A stretch of DNA of 64,000 bases from Spirochaetota bacterium. GTDB taxonomy: Bacteria; Spirochaetota; UBA4802; UBA5550. The notes below the pieces were generated by a model, which was not told the origin of the DNA, made no database searches, and was given only the letters and a program-made list of their open reading frames with translations. Shown here in pieces: positions 27,996 through 36,856 of this stretch (position 1 is its first letter; the number at the start of each line of letters is the position of its first letter). A program made the translations under genes and the position numbers. The stretch is taken from positions 28,514 through 92,513 of the forward strand of contig JAFGBT010000010.1 in assembly GCA_016933025.1 (NCBI GenBank), written 5' to 3'.

Positions 27996-28064
27996 TCACT
28001 ACTTCCAATCGGTTATTCTTCTTTATTCAAAACATATAGAGTCTTTCAAGGAGTGGATGAACTA

Positions 28065-28799
28065 ATGAGTCGTATAATCAGTGGGGTATTATTATTATTT
28101 TTATTTAATGCAGTGGCTTTGTCTGCAGAGGAAGTAATCCAGCTTGATAGTCTGGACATCCAGGAATACAAGGGGCGAAGCGGGATCTGGACAACCATTG
28201 AATCGCAGGCAAAACTGAATTACTATCTGAAAAAGTTTTACATCACCGCCGGCGATGTGCAGGAAATTAATGGCACGGTCAAATACAGGACGGGAAAGTA
28301 CTTTTTCATTCCGTATTCCGAAAAGTATTTGCTGGAGATTGAGTCTCAGGGTATTAAGCGCGATACAATAACGAGCCGCAAGAACGATTTTATATGGCCT
28401 CTTTCAGAGGTTATCAGAATCTCGTCAGCCTTCGGACAGCGCGGCTCTCGCTTCCACACTGGTGCTGACATGCCTGCCACACGGGGGACTCCCATTATCG
28501 CGGTCATGGATGGTAGAGTGCTGTTGACCGGGTTTGATAGAGGGAACGGCTGGAACGTCATATTAGAGCACCGCGATTCTTTTTACACCAGATACGCACA
28601 CTGTTATAAGATTTTCATAAAACCGGGCGATTACGTGAAGAAAGGCCAGGTGATAGCGCTTGTGGGAAGCACGGGACATTCAACAGGGAATCACCTTCAC
28701 TTTGAAATACGGTATAACGATATACCGCTCAACCCGCTCGATTTCCTTCCGGCGAAGGAGAACATTGTGCGGCCGCACAGCATGCGTAATTGGAAGTGA
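28065..28799 (+). CDS. M23-family peptidoglycan endopeptidase
   Basis: M23 enzymes cut peptide crosslinks in the cell wall with zinc. The start at 28065 is preceded by AAGGAG; a GTG at 28053 is in frame. A signal peptide (cut near ALSA, residue 19) leads to an N-terminal LysM-like region (FYITAGDVQEINGTVKYRTGKYFFIPY) and a catalytic domain with FHTGADMPA (His and Asp ligands), YTRYAHCYK and NHLHFEIR (His ligands). All zinc ligands are present, so an active enzyme is expected rather than an EnvC-type activator. Confidence 0.9.
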   Translation: MSRIISGVLLLFLFNAVALSAEEVIQLDSLDIQEYKGRSGIWTTIESQAKLNYYLKKFYITAGDVQEINGTVKYRTGKYFFIPYSEKYLLEIESQGIKRDTITSRKNDFIWPLSEVIRISSAFGQRGSRFHTGADMPATRGTPIIAVMDGRVLLTGFDRGNGWNVILEHRDSFYTRYAHCYKIFIKPGDYVKKGQVIALVGSTGHSTGNHLHFEIRYNDIPLNPLDFLPAKENIVRPHSMRNWK

Positions 28800-28828
28800 T
28801 GAATAGCAAGACTAAAATACTGTTAAAA

Positions 28829-28860
28829 TAAGAGGGGCTGCCATCCGGCAGCCCCTCTTA
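28829..28860. terminator. Bidirectional terminator
   Basis: A 14-base perfect stem (28829-28842 with 28847-28860, core GAGGGGCTGCC) closes on an ATCC loop between two convergent genes. The T-runs are interrupted, so strength comes mainly from the stem. Confidence 0.8.
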
Positions 28861-28881
28861 ATAATATTATGTGCGCTTCTT

Positions 28882-29847
28882 TTATTTTCCTTCTCCCTTT
28901 GAGCTTTTCTCAAGCTCCTGCTCGATATCAATATCGTTTTTCTTCAAGAATTTCTCTGTCTCCAGGTCAATCCTGTATATGTCGTTTATCATGTAATTCA
29001 AATCTGCATTTGTCGGGAATGTTTTCTTTATGACCTGTTCTTCATCAGCAGACCCGTAATATCCGAAATTAGTGAGCCTTCCGATTATATTCTCGATATC
29101 CTTCTGCGTGTTGTTGACTATGCAGACGAGATTCGGGCCTGATTTATAGCCCCATTGGAACCCGTCGCTGCTGTGCGCGGTGAAGGTCTCGGTGATGCCG
29201 TCCCCGTTGGCATCCTCGGCATAATAGACGGTGCCGCCGTCCGGGGTCCGCGCCGAGACGGATGTAGAGAACTTCGGTTCGTCGCCCTCGTATATTTTCC
29301 TGGGTATGCGTTTCCGGCTCACGTTGATCTCGGAGTCCAGCCTGTTGACTATTAGAGACATGAATATGGCCACGTGTTTTCTCAGCAGCTTGTCCCGGAC
29401 GCTGGTGTAAAAGTCCTTGTAGTTGGCCGATACCCATTCCTTCGTGGTGTTTTTCTGGACCTCGATTCTCCGGTTGGTGATGACGACGTAGTCCGGCAGT
29501 CCGTCAATTTTATTCTGCCACATGTCGGGAATATTCTGGTTGCCTTTTTCCAAGACGAACCTGTTGTATTTCACCAGCTCGGGATTGTCATAACCGTCCT
29601 GGAAGAGATACACTTTCTTGTCCTTGATGAGCATAAGGGTCGCGAAGGAATTGTCCCGGGATTCATCGCTGAATTCTTCATGCGATTTTTCGTATTGCTG
29701 GTAGAAGAGCCGGTCCTCATCGTATCTGTTCAGCTTTTTGATGGCGACAGTTGTAAAATCGGGTTCCTTTGAGTACAGCGCGGCGGCCGGTAAAAGAATG
29801 GAAGCGGCGAACAAGCAGGCGAGAAAAACTCCAATCTTATGTGACAT
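28882..29847 (-). CDS. Exported protein of unknown function
   Basis: The 321-residue product begins with a signal peptide (IGVFLACLFAASILLPAAAL, likely cut near residue 25). It contains a DANGDGITE loop, similar to calcium-binding DxDxDG loops, next to a segment GYKSGPNLVCIVNN. The mature protein is charged and mixed alpha/beta. I recognise no family. It is monocistronic, ends at the shared terminator with the M23 gene and is probably periplasmic. Confidence 0.7.
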   Translation of the reverse strand: MSHKIGVFLACLFAASILLPAAALYSKEPDFTTVAIKKLNRYDEDRLFYQQYEKSHEEFSDESRDNSFATLMLIKDKKVYLFQDGYDNPELVKYNRFVLEKGNQNIPDMWQNKIDGLPDYVVITNRRIEVQKNTTKEWVSANYKDFYTSVRDKLLRKHVAIFMSLIVNRLDSEINVSRKRIPRKIYEGDEPKFSTSVSARTPDGGTVYYAEDANGDGITETFTAHSSDGFQWGYKSGPNLVCIVNNTQKDIENIIGRLTNFGYYGSADEEQVIKKTFPTNADLNYMINDIYRIDLETEKFLKKNDIDIEQELEKSSKGEGK

Positions 29848-29947
29848 AGGTCCTCCATGATTCAGCGGGATTTATTACTTTCCGCCAGTGATTCAATCAT
29901 TGATAGAAAATAATAATAAATTGCAATTTGTCAAATATTTTTCAGGG

Positions 29948-31213
29948 TTACTTCCTCTTATCTTTTTGTTTTTGCTCTTTCTTCCATTTCGCCTTATCCC
30001 GTTTTGTCCAGCTTTCAACCACATGGCGCGAGAGCTTCATCGCCTTGTCGGCCCTTGAGAGGAGCCCCTTTTTCGGTTTTTTCTTTCCATGCTTGAGATG
30101 CGCCTTGAGTTCGTCCTGCTCCTTTGCGGTCAGCGACGCCTCTGACCGTATAAAATCATCCAGGAGACCGGCCGTGACCGTTCCGGCGGCGATTGATGTC
30201 AGCAGGGATACCACCTTTTTTCTGTTGACCAGATCGTGGACCAGCTTATCGGGGAGCAGGGCCGGTCCGTAACGGGCAGCGCTCATGGCGCCTGTAAGGG
30301 CCGTCAGCGTCGCGGCCATGCCGCCTTCCGCGGCAGCAAGAAACAGGAGGGAGGGATCGTCCTGCCGTATGGTGCTGGTGAGGATGGCATAGGGCACCAG
30401 TGCCACGGGGATGTTGACGCTTGCCCTGGTAATCGGCGTTTTCAGTCCGGCATTGACGCCGGCGCATATCAGCTTCTCCCCGTTTTCGACGGTATCAATC
30501 GAAACGATGGCGGAGAGTATCCTGCTCAGGTTGCGGAGCTCCTGGCCGAGGGCGCCTGGGTTGACGCCCATGTCGAAAATAACGCCCGCGTTGAACTCGA
30601 CGGTTTCGATGAGCTTGACCGTGAGTTCCAGCGATTTGCGGAGGGGGCTTGCGGGCGCCGCTTTCTCATTGATAAACGCTTTCAGCAGAAAGGAGTAGAG
30701 AAGGGCGGCCGCGCAGGTACCGGGGTCGCTGGTGAAAAGCCTTACGAACGCGGCAATGTCCGCTATATGGTCGATCGGCTCGTTTTTCCTGTGCGACAGG
30801 GGCGCAAGCGCCGGTATGATCCTTACCGCCGGCGTCGCCACCTCGGTCGGCCGTTTTGATTCTTTCTTCCGGGTGATAAACTTTTTTTCAACGCCATCCG
30901 GGTTCCTGAATATGCCGGAGGGATGATTCTGCAATTGAGGCGAATCGGCGACGCACTGGCGGAAGGCGTCGAGCCAACCCTCCCGTCTGGAAGCGGTCAG
31001 GCCCAGGATAATCATGAATTGCGTAATTGACGAATAGAGCCCCGGTTTTTTCCAGCGCTCCATCTTCCCCTTCAGGGCGGGTTCCGTGTCGACATACCCG
31101 TTGAGTTCCCCGAAATGGGTATTGATGTGCCCTTTGCTCATGCCTTCAAGGGGCGTAGCGAGCGCGTCTCCGACTACGGTCGTAAGTAGTACATTTTGTA
31201 TTATATTGTTCAT
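29948..31213 (-). CDS. ADP-ribosylglycohydrolase-fold protein lacking metal ligands
   Basis: ADP-ribosylglycohydrolases remove ADP-ribose from proteins or small molecules with a dimetal centre. Here the fold is recognisable: VVGDALATPLEGMS near residue 15, YSSITQFMIIL (60-70) where active members have TDDTQMALAL, and EGGMAATLTALTGAMSAARYG (from 296) where active members have GGDTDTTAAI. The Asp ligands are therefore missing at both sites. The C-terminus is a strongly basic tail of about 60 residues (GKKKPKKG, KWKKEQKQKDKRK). It probably does not hydrolyse ADP-ribose and may bind a ligand or nucleic acid, which is inference. Confidence 0.7.
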   Translation of the reverse strand: MNNIIQNVLLTTVVGDALATPLEGMSKGHINTHFGELNGYVDTEPALKGKMERWKKPGLYSSITQFMIILGLTASRREGWLDAFRQCVADSPQLQNHPSGIFRNPDGVEKKFITRKKESKRPTEVATPAVRIIPALAPLSHRKNEPIDHIADIAAFVRLFTSDPGTCAAALLYSFLLKAFINEKAAPASPLRKSLELTVKLIETVEFNAGVIFDMGVNPGALGQELRNLSRILSAIVSIDTVENGEKLICAGVNAGLKTPITRASVNIPVALVPYAILTSTIRQDDPSLLFLAAAEGGMAATLTALTGAMSAARYGPALLPDKLVHDLVNRKKVVSLLTSIAAGTVTAGLLDDFIRSEASLTAKEQDELKAHLKHGKKKPKKGLLSRADKAMKLSRHVVESWTKRDKAKWKKEQKQKDKRK

Positions 31214-31345
31214 AGAATAACACGATATTTAATCGACACGCCATTTTCAAATGATATTTTTTTTAATACCCAATTTTTTTCCGGTATTACCGGGGAAGAG
31301 TGTGATAAATGCCGTTTCAATAGCCCGGGACCCGGGAACCCTTTC

Positions 31346-32449
31346 TTATGACATGGAATCAATAATCGACAGGACCACCCTGGTCCCGTCAATCAGATCC
31401 CGAATCATGATAAACTCCTTGGTCGTATGGACCTTTTGCATGCCTGCGGACAGGTTTATGGCCTTGATTCCGGCCCTGTTGAATATGTTGGTGTCGCTGC
31501 CCCCTCCGGAGACCTCGAACTGGTGTTTTACCCCGACGCGGGCCATAGCGTTCACGGCTATTCTGGCTATCGGGTCATCGGGCCTTATGGAGAAGCCCGA
31601 GTATTCCATGGTGCGCGACATGGCGCACCGCGCACCATGGAGCGCCGCGGTTTTTTTTGCGATGCCGCGTATGATTGATTCCTGCCGTATCAGCTTCCGA
31701 TGGCTCAGGGATCGGACCTCCAGCACACAGGCCGCCTTTTCCGCAACGATGTTCGTGGCCCTCCCGCCGGAGATGGTCCCTATGTTCATGGTTGTCTCAT
31801 GATCAATGCGTCCGGACGGGAGGAGGGTGATTATCTCGGAGAGGACATTGATGGCGTTGACCCCCTTCTCAGGCTCCATGCCGGCATGGGCGGCCCGCCC
31901 GGTTACGGTTATTGTCGTAGTGGCGTGATAGGGAGCCTGAAGAACGATCTTCCCGATTTTACCGTCGCTGTCAAATACGAAAGCATGCCGCGACCTGAGG
32001 AGCGACATATCGAATCCCTTTATACCACGCAGGCCGATCTCTTCTGCGCAGGAGAGGAGTATCTCGACCGGGCCGTGGCGCATCTCCGTCTCCGATATAT
32101 ATCTCAGCGCCTCGATGAACATCGCGATTGCCGCCTTGTCGTCGCTTCCGAGTATGCTTGTTCCGTCCGACGTGATGCGGGTTGCGCCGACCACCGGCCG
32201 CACCCTGTCGCAGGGGGTCACCGTGTCCATGTGTCCGGAAAAGAGGACCGGCCTTCTTTTCGCGTTTCCCCGCAGGGCGATAAGGAGATTGTGCGATTCG
32301 CCGCAGCGGATCGCCCGTATGGAACAACCGAGTTTCCGGGCCTCATCTGAGACGTACTTCAGCATCGCCCCTTCCTTCCAGGAGGGAGAGGAAATTCGGG
32401 CCATGTCTGTGAATGTTTTAACGAGCCGTTTCCTGTTGATCTGATACAT
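31346..32449 (-). CDS. M20-family metallopeptidase (peptidase T-like)
   Basis: The 367-residue cytoplasmic protein has the dizinc motifs FSGHMDTV, LGSDDKAAIAMF and LLSCAEEIGLRG, with catalytic Asp and Glu, and a dimerisation or lid domain after about residue 180. The last ligand is likely the His in VHTTKEF. This is the PepT-like subgroup, active on small peptides. It starts 24 bases after the sugar-nucleotide transferase gene on the same strand, so the two are probably one operon without an obvious functional link. Confidence 0.85.
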   Translation of the reverse strand: MYQINRKRLVKTFTDMARISSPSWKEGAMLKYVSDEARKLGCSIRAIRCGESHNLLIALRGNAKRRPVLFSGHMDTVTPCDRVRPVVGATRITSDGTSILGSDDKAAIAMFIEALRYISETEMRHGPVEILLSCAEEIGLRGIKGFDMSLLRSRHAFVFDSDGKIGKIVLQAPYHATTTITVTGRAAHAGMEPEKGVNAINVLSEIITLLPSGRIDHETTMNIGTISGGRATNIVAEKAACVLEVRSLSHRKLIRQESIIRGIAKKTAALHGARCAMSRTMEYSGFSIRPDDPIARIAVNAMARVGVKHQFEVSGGGSDTNIFNRAGIKAINLSAGMQKVHTTKEFIMIRDLIDGTRVVLSIIDSMS

Positions 32450-32473
32450 ATGGCAGACCTCTTATGTTCTGAC

Positions 32474-34963
32474 TTAGATGCCGGCGAGGTATTTTTTTAT
32501 CCTTTCCGAGTATTCTTCGAGGATCTCGTCGCGCGTGGCCGGGGTTTCCCCCTCGCAATACACGTGGACCAGGGGATGGGAGGCGTCCGGGAGCACCAGC
32601 ACCCAGGCATGTGCATTGTTGATGCGGACGCCGTCGACCAGCTCGAGCTTGTCCGGGGGGGCATCGGACGAAAGTTCCCGCATCACCGCCGCCTTCTGGT
32701 CGGTGGTGCAATAGATCGAGGTGTGAATGATGTTTCCCTTCGGGAGCGCCGGCTTGATTTCATGGAGCGCGGTGTTCTCCAGGGTGAGGAACTGTAGTAT
32801 CCGGAGAAAGCAGAACATCGGGTCATACTCGAGTTCGAGATATGGGTAGCGCCCTGACGGACCGCCGAGGAAGATGTCGGTGATGCCCTCCGGCGACCGG
32901 AGCATGGTGCTGGTGTGCACCGCCCTGCCTCCGTGCGAATGTATCAGGCGCTCGAGCGTTATCGAGGAAGTGACGGGGATGTTAATGGTCGACTCCTTAC
33001 GGTATTTCAAGTAGTAGAGGCACAGGACGGCGATAACATCGTCGTCGGTGAGTATCTCCCCTTTTTCGTCAATCACCGTGATGTGATTGCTGTGCGGCCC
33101 CACGATGACCCCTATCTCATTGTTCATTCGTGCCATTTTCATGATGTTGTTAATGGCCGCGCGGGTATCCGATTTCGTCTCCTCTTCGCTCGCGAACTCC
33201 TTTATCTGGCCGCGCAGCACCATTGTTTCACAGCCGTATTCTGATAGCATAGCGGGAAAGACGTGCGCAGCGGTGCCGTTGAAACAGTCCACGATGACGT
33301 TCCATTTTCGCTCCCGGGGGACAATGTCATCGAGATAGTAGGCAATGTTATGTATATACGATTCGATGTGATGGCTCGGATAGAGGAGCTTCCCCGTGTC
33401 GAATGCCTCCTTGCGGGGATAGTCGCCGCGGAAAAAGATGTTCTCAATTTTTTTTTCATCGCCGAGTGGAAGCTGGAAGCCGTATTTGTCCATCAGCCGT
33501 ATCTGGATGAACTGGAGCTCGGTCAGCGGGGATATCTGTATATAGGCCCCCATATCGGCGTTGAGGAAGCGGGTGGTGTAGCGGTTGACGGGTATCGATT
33601 CGATTTCCATGTCGTACACGTCGACGCCCATTGAAAGAAGGCCCGCCGTGAAGGCGCGCATGATGATGCGCGCGGCGGTCGTCGTGTCGCGGCTCACGGT
33701 GATTTTTGCGTTCCTCCCGAGGAACGCGCCGATGGCCGAACCGAGCCGGGAGGCGAATTCCGGCGTGATCTTGACGTTGAACGTGCCCGTTATACCGTCA
33801 GGAGTGAACAGGGTTTTTTTCTCACGCTGGCCCCATATAATGTCCTCCGTCAGCCTCGTCCCCTGCTCGATGTACTTGTCGGGCCAGACCCTGATTCCGG
33901 CAGAGATCTCGACCCCGGCTCCAATCCGGCAGTCGTCGCTGATAACCGATCCCTCGAAGACGGAGACGTGCTGTTCAAGTACGCAGCGCTTCCCGATGAC
34001 GGCGCCGCGGAGCTCAGACCCGGGGCCGATGACGGTGTTGTGCAGGATGATGCTTTTCCGTATTGAGGCCTCTTCCTCGATCACGCAATTGTCGCCAATC
34101 ACTGAAAATTCCGATACCTCGGCGCCCTCCTTTATCCTGACGAAATCGCCGATAATCACCGGCCCTTTGACGGATGCCCCCGGGTGTATCTCGACGTCTC
34201 GGCCGGCCCACACATTGCGCGCGATCTTTTTCCCGGGGAAGTCGACGTTAACCATGCCCCCCAGGATGTCATTGTGAACGTCGCAGTACGCCGGGATGTT
34301 CCCGATGTCGCACCAGTACCCTTCTGCTATATATCCATAGAGCGGGACATTTTTTTCCTGTAGAAGAGGGAAGAGGTCGAACGAAAAATCGTATTTGATC
34401 GCGGGCGGTATATAGTCATTGATGATGGAGGGGGATATCACATAGAGCCCCGTGTTGGCGGTGTCGCTGAAGACCTCGCTCCACGACGGCTTTTCAAGGA
34501 AACGCTCGATGCGCCCGTCCTCGCGGGTGATCACTATGCCGTATTCGGTCGGCTTGCTCACTTTTTTCAGGACGATCGTGAAGGGCGACTCGCGGCGGCG
34601 GTGAAACTCCAGGATTTCGCCGATATGAAAATCGATGATGCCGTCGCCGGAAAGCACGACCACGGTATCGGCGCATTCTCCGACCGCCCTTTTCACGCCT
34701 CCTGCCGTACCGAGGGGCGTTTCCTCCAGGGAATAGGTGATGGAGACGTCCCACTCCGATCCGTCCCCGAAATAGTTCTGCACGTTTTCAGGAAGGTAGT
34801 AGAGGCTTATGATGATGTCCCTGATCCCGTGGCGCTTCAGGAGATTGATGGCGTGCTCGATGACCGGCTTGTTGATCACCGGCACCATCGGCTTCGACCT
34901 GTTGCAGGTCAGCGGCCTGAGCCGCGTGCCTTCTCCTCCCGCCATGATGACCGCTTGTATCAT
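32474..34963 (-). CDS. Mannose-1-phosphate guanylyltransferase fused to phosphomannomutase-like domain
   Basis: The N-terminal 230 residues are a nucleotidyltransferase (MAGGEGTRLRPLT, KPMVPVINKP, LGTAGGVKRAV, VLSGDGI), followed by hexapeptide repeats (about 245-365) and a phosphomannomutase-like region (about 390-829). Such fusions of about 830 residues are known in several phyla as mannose-1-phosphate guanylyl- or related transferases for GDP-sugars. In the mutase half the phosphoserine loop reads QISPLTEL (Ser478) instead of TASHNP, and the magnesium loop reads GPHSNH (622-627) instead of DPDADR, so mutase activity is unlikely. The product feeds LPS or glycoprotein synthesis. Confidence 0.85.
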   Translation of the reverse strand: MIQAVIMAGGEGTRLRPLTCNRSKPMVPVINKPVIEHAINLLKRHGIRDIIISLYYLPENVQNYFGDGSEWDVSITYSLEETPLGTAGGVKRAVGECADTVVVLSGDGIIDFHIGEILEFHRRRESPFTIVLKKVSKPTEYGIVITREDGRIERFLEKPSWSEVFSDTANTGLYVISPSIINDYIPPAIKYDFSFDLFPLLQEKNVPLYGYIAEGYWCDIGNIPAYCDVHNDILGGMVNVDFPGKKIARNVWAGRDVEIHPGASVKGPVIIGDFVRIKEGAEVSEFSVIGDNCVIEEEASIRKSIILHNTVIGPGSELRGAVIGKRCVLEQHVSVFEGSVISDDCRIGAGVEISAGIRVWPDKYIEQGTRLTEDIIWGQREKKTLFTPDGITGTFNVKITPEFASRLGSAIGAFLGRNAKITVSRDTTTAARIIMRAFTAGLLSMGVDVYDMEIESIPVNRYTTRFLNADMGAYIQISPLTELQFIQIRLMDKYGFQLPLGDEKKIENIFFRGDYPRKEAFDTGKLLYPSHHIESYIHNIAYYLDDIVPRERKWNVIVDCFNGTAAHVFPAMLSEYGCETMVLRGQIKEFASEEETKSDTRAAINNIMKMARMNNEIGVIVGPHSNHITVIDEKGEILTDDDVIAVLCLYYLKYRKESTINIPVTSSITLERLIHSHGGRAVHTSTMLRSPEGITDIFLGGPSGRYPYLELEYDPMFCFLRILQFLTLENTALHEIKPALPKGNIIHTSIYCTTDQKAAVMRELSSDAPPDKLELVDGVRINNAHAWVLVLPDASHPLVHVYCEGETPATRDEILEEYSERIKKYLAGI

Positions 34964-35150
34964 TAAATGTCTCCTTACTGGCGTGGTGATACGCCGTTCG
35001 AACCGGATACCGGATAACTCGGATATGTCTCAAGATAAGGGTGCTCTTACAGGATTCTATGTTAATTGCAGAGCGCGAGATATGGTTCAAATAATGTATC
35101 AGCAGGGCAATTTATGTCAATCAAAAATGTGCGGCCCGTGTGTCCGTCGT

Positions 35151-35666
35151 TCAGTACGAGTATACCATCTTCCCGATGATGAGGTCGGAGGGGATCACGC
35201 CGAGCGTCCTGCTGTCGAATCCCCTGTCGAGGTTGTCGCTCAGCACAAAATACTCCTTCCGCCCCAGTTTGACCGCCGGCATGTTGTCGCGGTACGTGAA
35301 GTTCATAGGGAAGATTCTAGTGTCCGATGATACCGTTTTCCAGCGGAAGGAAGCCCTGGCATTGTTGATATAGAAGACCCTGTCCTTTATCTCGACGGCA
35401 TCCCCTTCTCCCGCGATGATCCTCCGTATGACGTAGCGTCCCGGTTCAACGGGGCTTTCAATAAGGACGATGTCCTCAACCTTTAATGTCGCGTGCTTGA
35501 GGAAGAAAAGGGTGTCCCCCGCCTTTACGGCCGGGCCCATCGAATCATCAGGCGCCTGAAAGGGAAGGATGATCAGCCGGCATATGATGAAGCCGGCAAT
35601 GATCCCTCCTGCGGCTGAGATAATTTTTACAAGAATCCCCGATAGCTGGCTCTCCTGTCTGTACAT
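35151..35666 (-). CDS. lepB: Signal peptidase I-like protein with Arg in place of the catalytic Lys
   Basis: Signal peptidase I removes signal peptides at the periplasmic face. The 171 residues have an N-terminal membrane helix (about 13-34), box B with the nucleophile Ser42 in PDDSMGPAVKAGD, box C VEDIVLIE and box E FVLSDNLDRGFDSRTLG. Box D reads YVIRRIIAGEGD, where typical enzymes have the general base lysine in KRVIG; the codon at 35424-35426 is CGG (Arg81). Either the enzyme uses another residue or it is inactive. It is encoded alone, and a canonical LepB probably exists elsewhere. Confidence 0.8.
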   Translation of the reverse strand: MYRQESQLSGILVKIISAAGGIIAGFIICRLIILPFQAPDDSMGPAVKAGDTLFFLKHATLKVEDIVLIESPVEPGRYVIRRIIAGEGDAVEIKDRVFYINNARASFRWKTVSSDTRIFPMNFTYRDNMPAVKLGRKEYFVLSDNLDRGFDSRTLGVIPSDLIIGKMVYSY

Positions 35667-35829
35667 CCCTGTCTCCGTCTCCCATCACTGTCAGTATCAG
35701 GTATAACCATATTGACGCCCCGAAATAAATCAATTAAAATCCTGATGCATTATGTCTAGCGGGATGTCCGGCCGATCCTGTTTCTACCGGTTCTTTTCGG
35801 GTGTTTCGACATAATCTCATATTAATTTG

Positions 35830-35857
35830 TTGACAACAATAAAGAATTTTATATTAT
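35830..35857 (+). promoter_or_regulatory. Sigma-70 promoter candidate upstream of flaA2
   Basis: TTGACA (35830-35835), 16 bases, TATTAT (35852-35857). Confidence 0.5.
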
Positions 35858-35944
35858 CTATAGATTAATTATTTAATAATTTTTGTATTTATAATTAATT
35901 TTTGCTCGGGCAGCCCGCATAACCCCAGGCTTAATAATTTATAC

Positions 35945-35972
35945 TAAATTTTAAGCTTTTAGGGGTCGATAT
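35945..35972 (+). promoter_or_regulatory. Sigma-28 (FliA)-like promoter candidate for flaA2-flaA1
   Basis: TAAATTTT (35945-35952) and GTCGATAT (35965-35972) match the flagellar consensus TAAAGTTT and GCCGATAA at seven and six of eight positions, but the spacer is 12 instead of 11. The location upstream of flagellar genes supports it. Confidence 0.4.
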
Positions 35973-36055
35973 TTTAAATTGTAGTATATTGATGTACGTG
36001 TCATAATAATTATATAATGCAGTTTTTGAGACTATTATTTCGAAAGGAGTTAGCA

Positions 36056-36811
36056 ATGAAAAGAGTGACCAGGTTAAGTACATTGTCGCTGGCAATAGGC
36101 ATCATGATGTTGTTCGTCGGCAATGGAACCATACAGGTGAAAGCCCAGCAGCAACAGCAGCAGCAGAAACAGAGACAGGACGGGCTGGTCGTGGACTGGT
36201 TGAATGATTTCGAGGACTGCGAGGACTGGAGGGCCGTTTCGACCTGTCCGCTGGGAGATACGAAAACGAGGAAAATCCCCGGCAAGCCGAGACCGGTCAA
36301 CGAGCAGGGACAGCAGGTTAACGAGGACGGACAGCCCGGCGAATTCAAGGACGAGATGACCGACGAGAACGGGCTGACCCATAAAAACGACTATGTTCTT
36401 GGCATCAAGACATATTTTCTTGAAAGAGGATATGACCGCGTGGAAGCGTTTCCGCCGAACGAATACATCATCAGGGGCAAGGCGCGCGAGATAAAGGTAT
36501 GGGCCCTCGGAAGAAAGTTCAGGCATACCCTGTGGGTCAAGCTCCGGGATTACAAGGGGCACCTCCACAAGCTGAAAATCGGCCGGCTCGATTTCTGGGG
36601 ATGGAGGGAGATGTCGGCTATCGTTCCCGGCTGGCTTCCCCAGTCGACGAGCTATGCGATGCTCGACAGGAACCTTCATTTCGTTTCGTTCTTCGTCCAG
36701 AGCGACCTGTATGAAATCCCCGGTACCTTCTATACGTATTTGGATCAGTTCAGGATCGTTACGGATCTCTCTGAATTTACCGGCGACGAAACGATCAAGG
36801 ATACCTGGTAA
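36056..36811 (+). CDS. flaA2: Flagellar filament outer layer protein FlaA2
   Basis: FlaA proteins coat the periplasmic flagellar filament of spirochaetes and shape its curvature. The start at 36056 has AAAGGAG six bases upstream. A signal peptide (about 1-29, cut near VKA) is followed by a run of seven glutamines. The mature part carries FlaA-type segments: VVDWLNDFEDCEDW, REIKVWALGRKFRHTLWVKL, IGRLDFWGWREMSAIVPGW. The 251-residue length and position before a longer FlaA match flaA2-flaA1 of Leptospira. Confidence 0.88.
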   Translation: MKRVTRLSTLSLAIGIMMLFVGNGTIQVKAQQQQQQQKQRQDGLVVDWLNDFEDCEDWRAVSTCPLGDTKTRKIPGKPRPVNEQGQQVNEDGQPGEFKDEMTDENGLTHKNDYVLGIKTYFLERGYDRVEAFPPNEYIIRGKAREIKVWALGRKFRHTLWVKLRDYKGHLHKLKIGRLDFWGWREMSAIVPGWLPQSTSYAMLDRNLHFVSFFVQSDLYEIPGTFYTYLDQFRIVTDLSEFTGDETIKDTW

Positions 36812-36814
36812 AAT

Positions 36815-36842
36815 TGATATAGGCTAAGTGTGATAGGCTAAG
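36815..36842 (+). repeat. Short imperfect direct repeat between flaA2 and flaA1
   Basis: TGATATAGGCTAAG (36815-36828) is followed by TGATAGGCTAAG (36831-36842), immediately before the AAGGGAGG ribosome site of flaA1. Confidence 0.7.
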
Positions 36843-36856
36843 AAGGGAGGCTTTTA

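Larger units (their letters stand above)
35667..36055 (+). other. AT-rich divergent control region before flaA2
   Basis: About 390 bases, with a sigma-70 promoter candidate and a sigma-28-like promoter candidate (both listed). The first would give a leader of about 190 bases. I see no coding sequence. Confidence 0.6.

Noticed and set aside
35151..35666. Signal peptidase gene as a pseudogene
   Set aside because: The frame is full length and keeps the serine, box C and box E, so a changed active site is more likely than decay.
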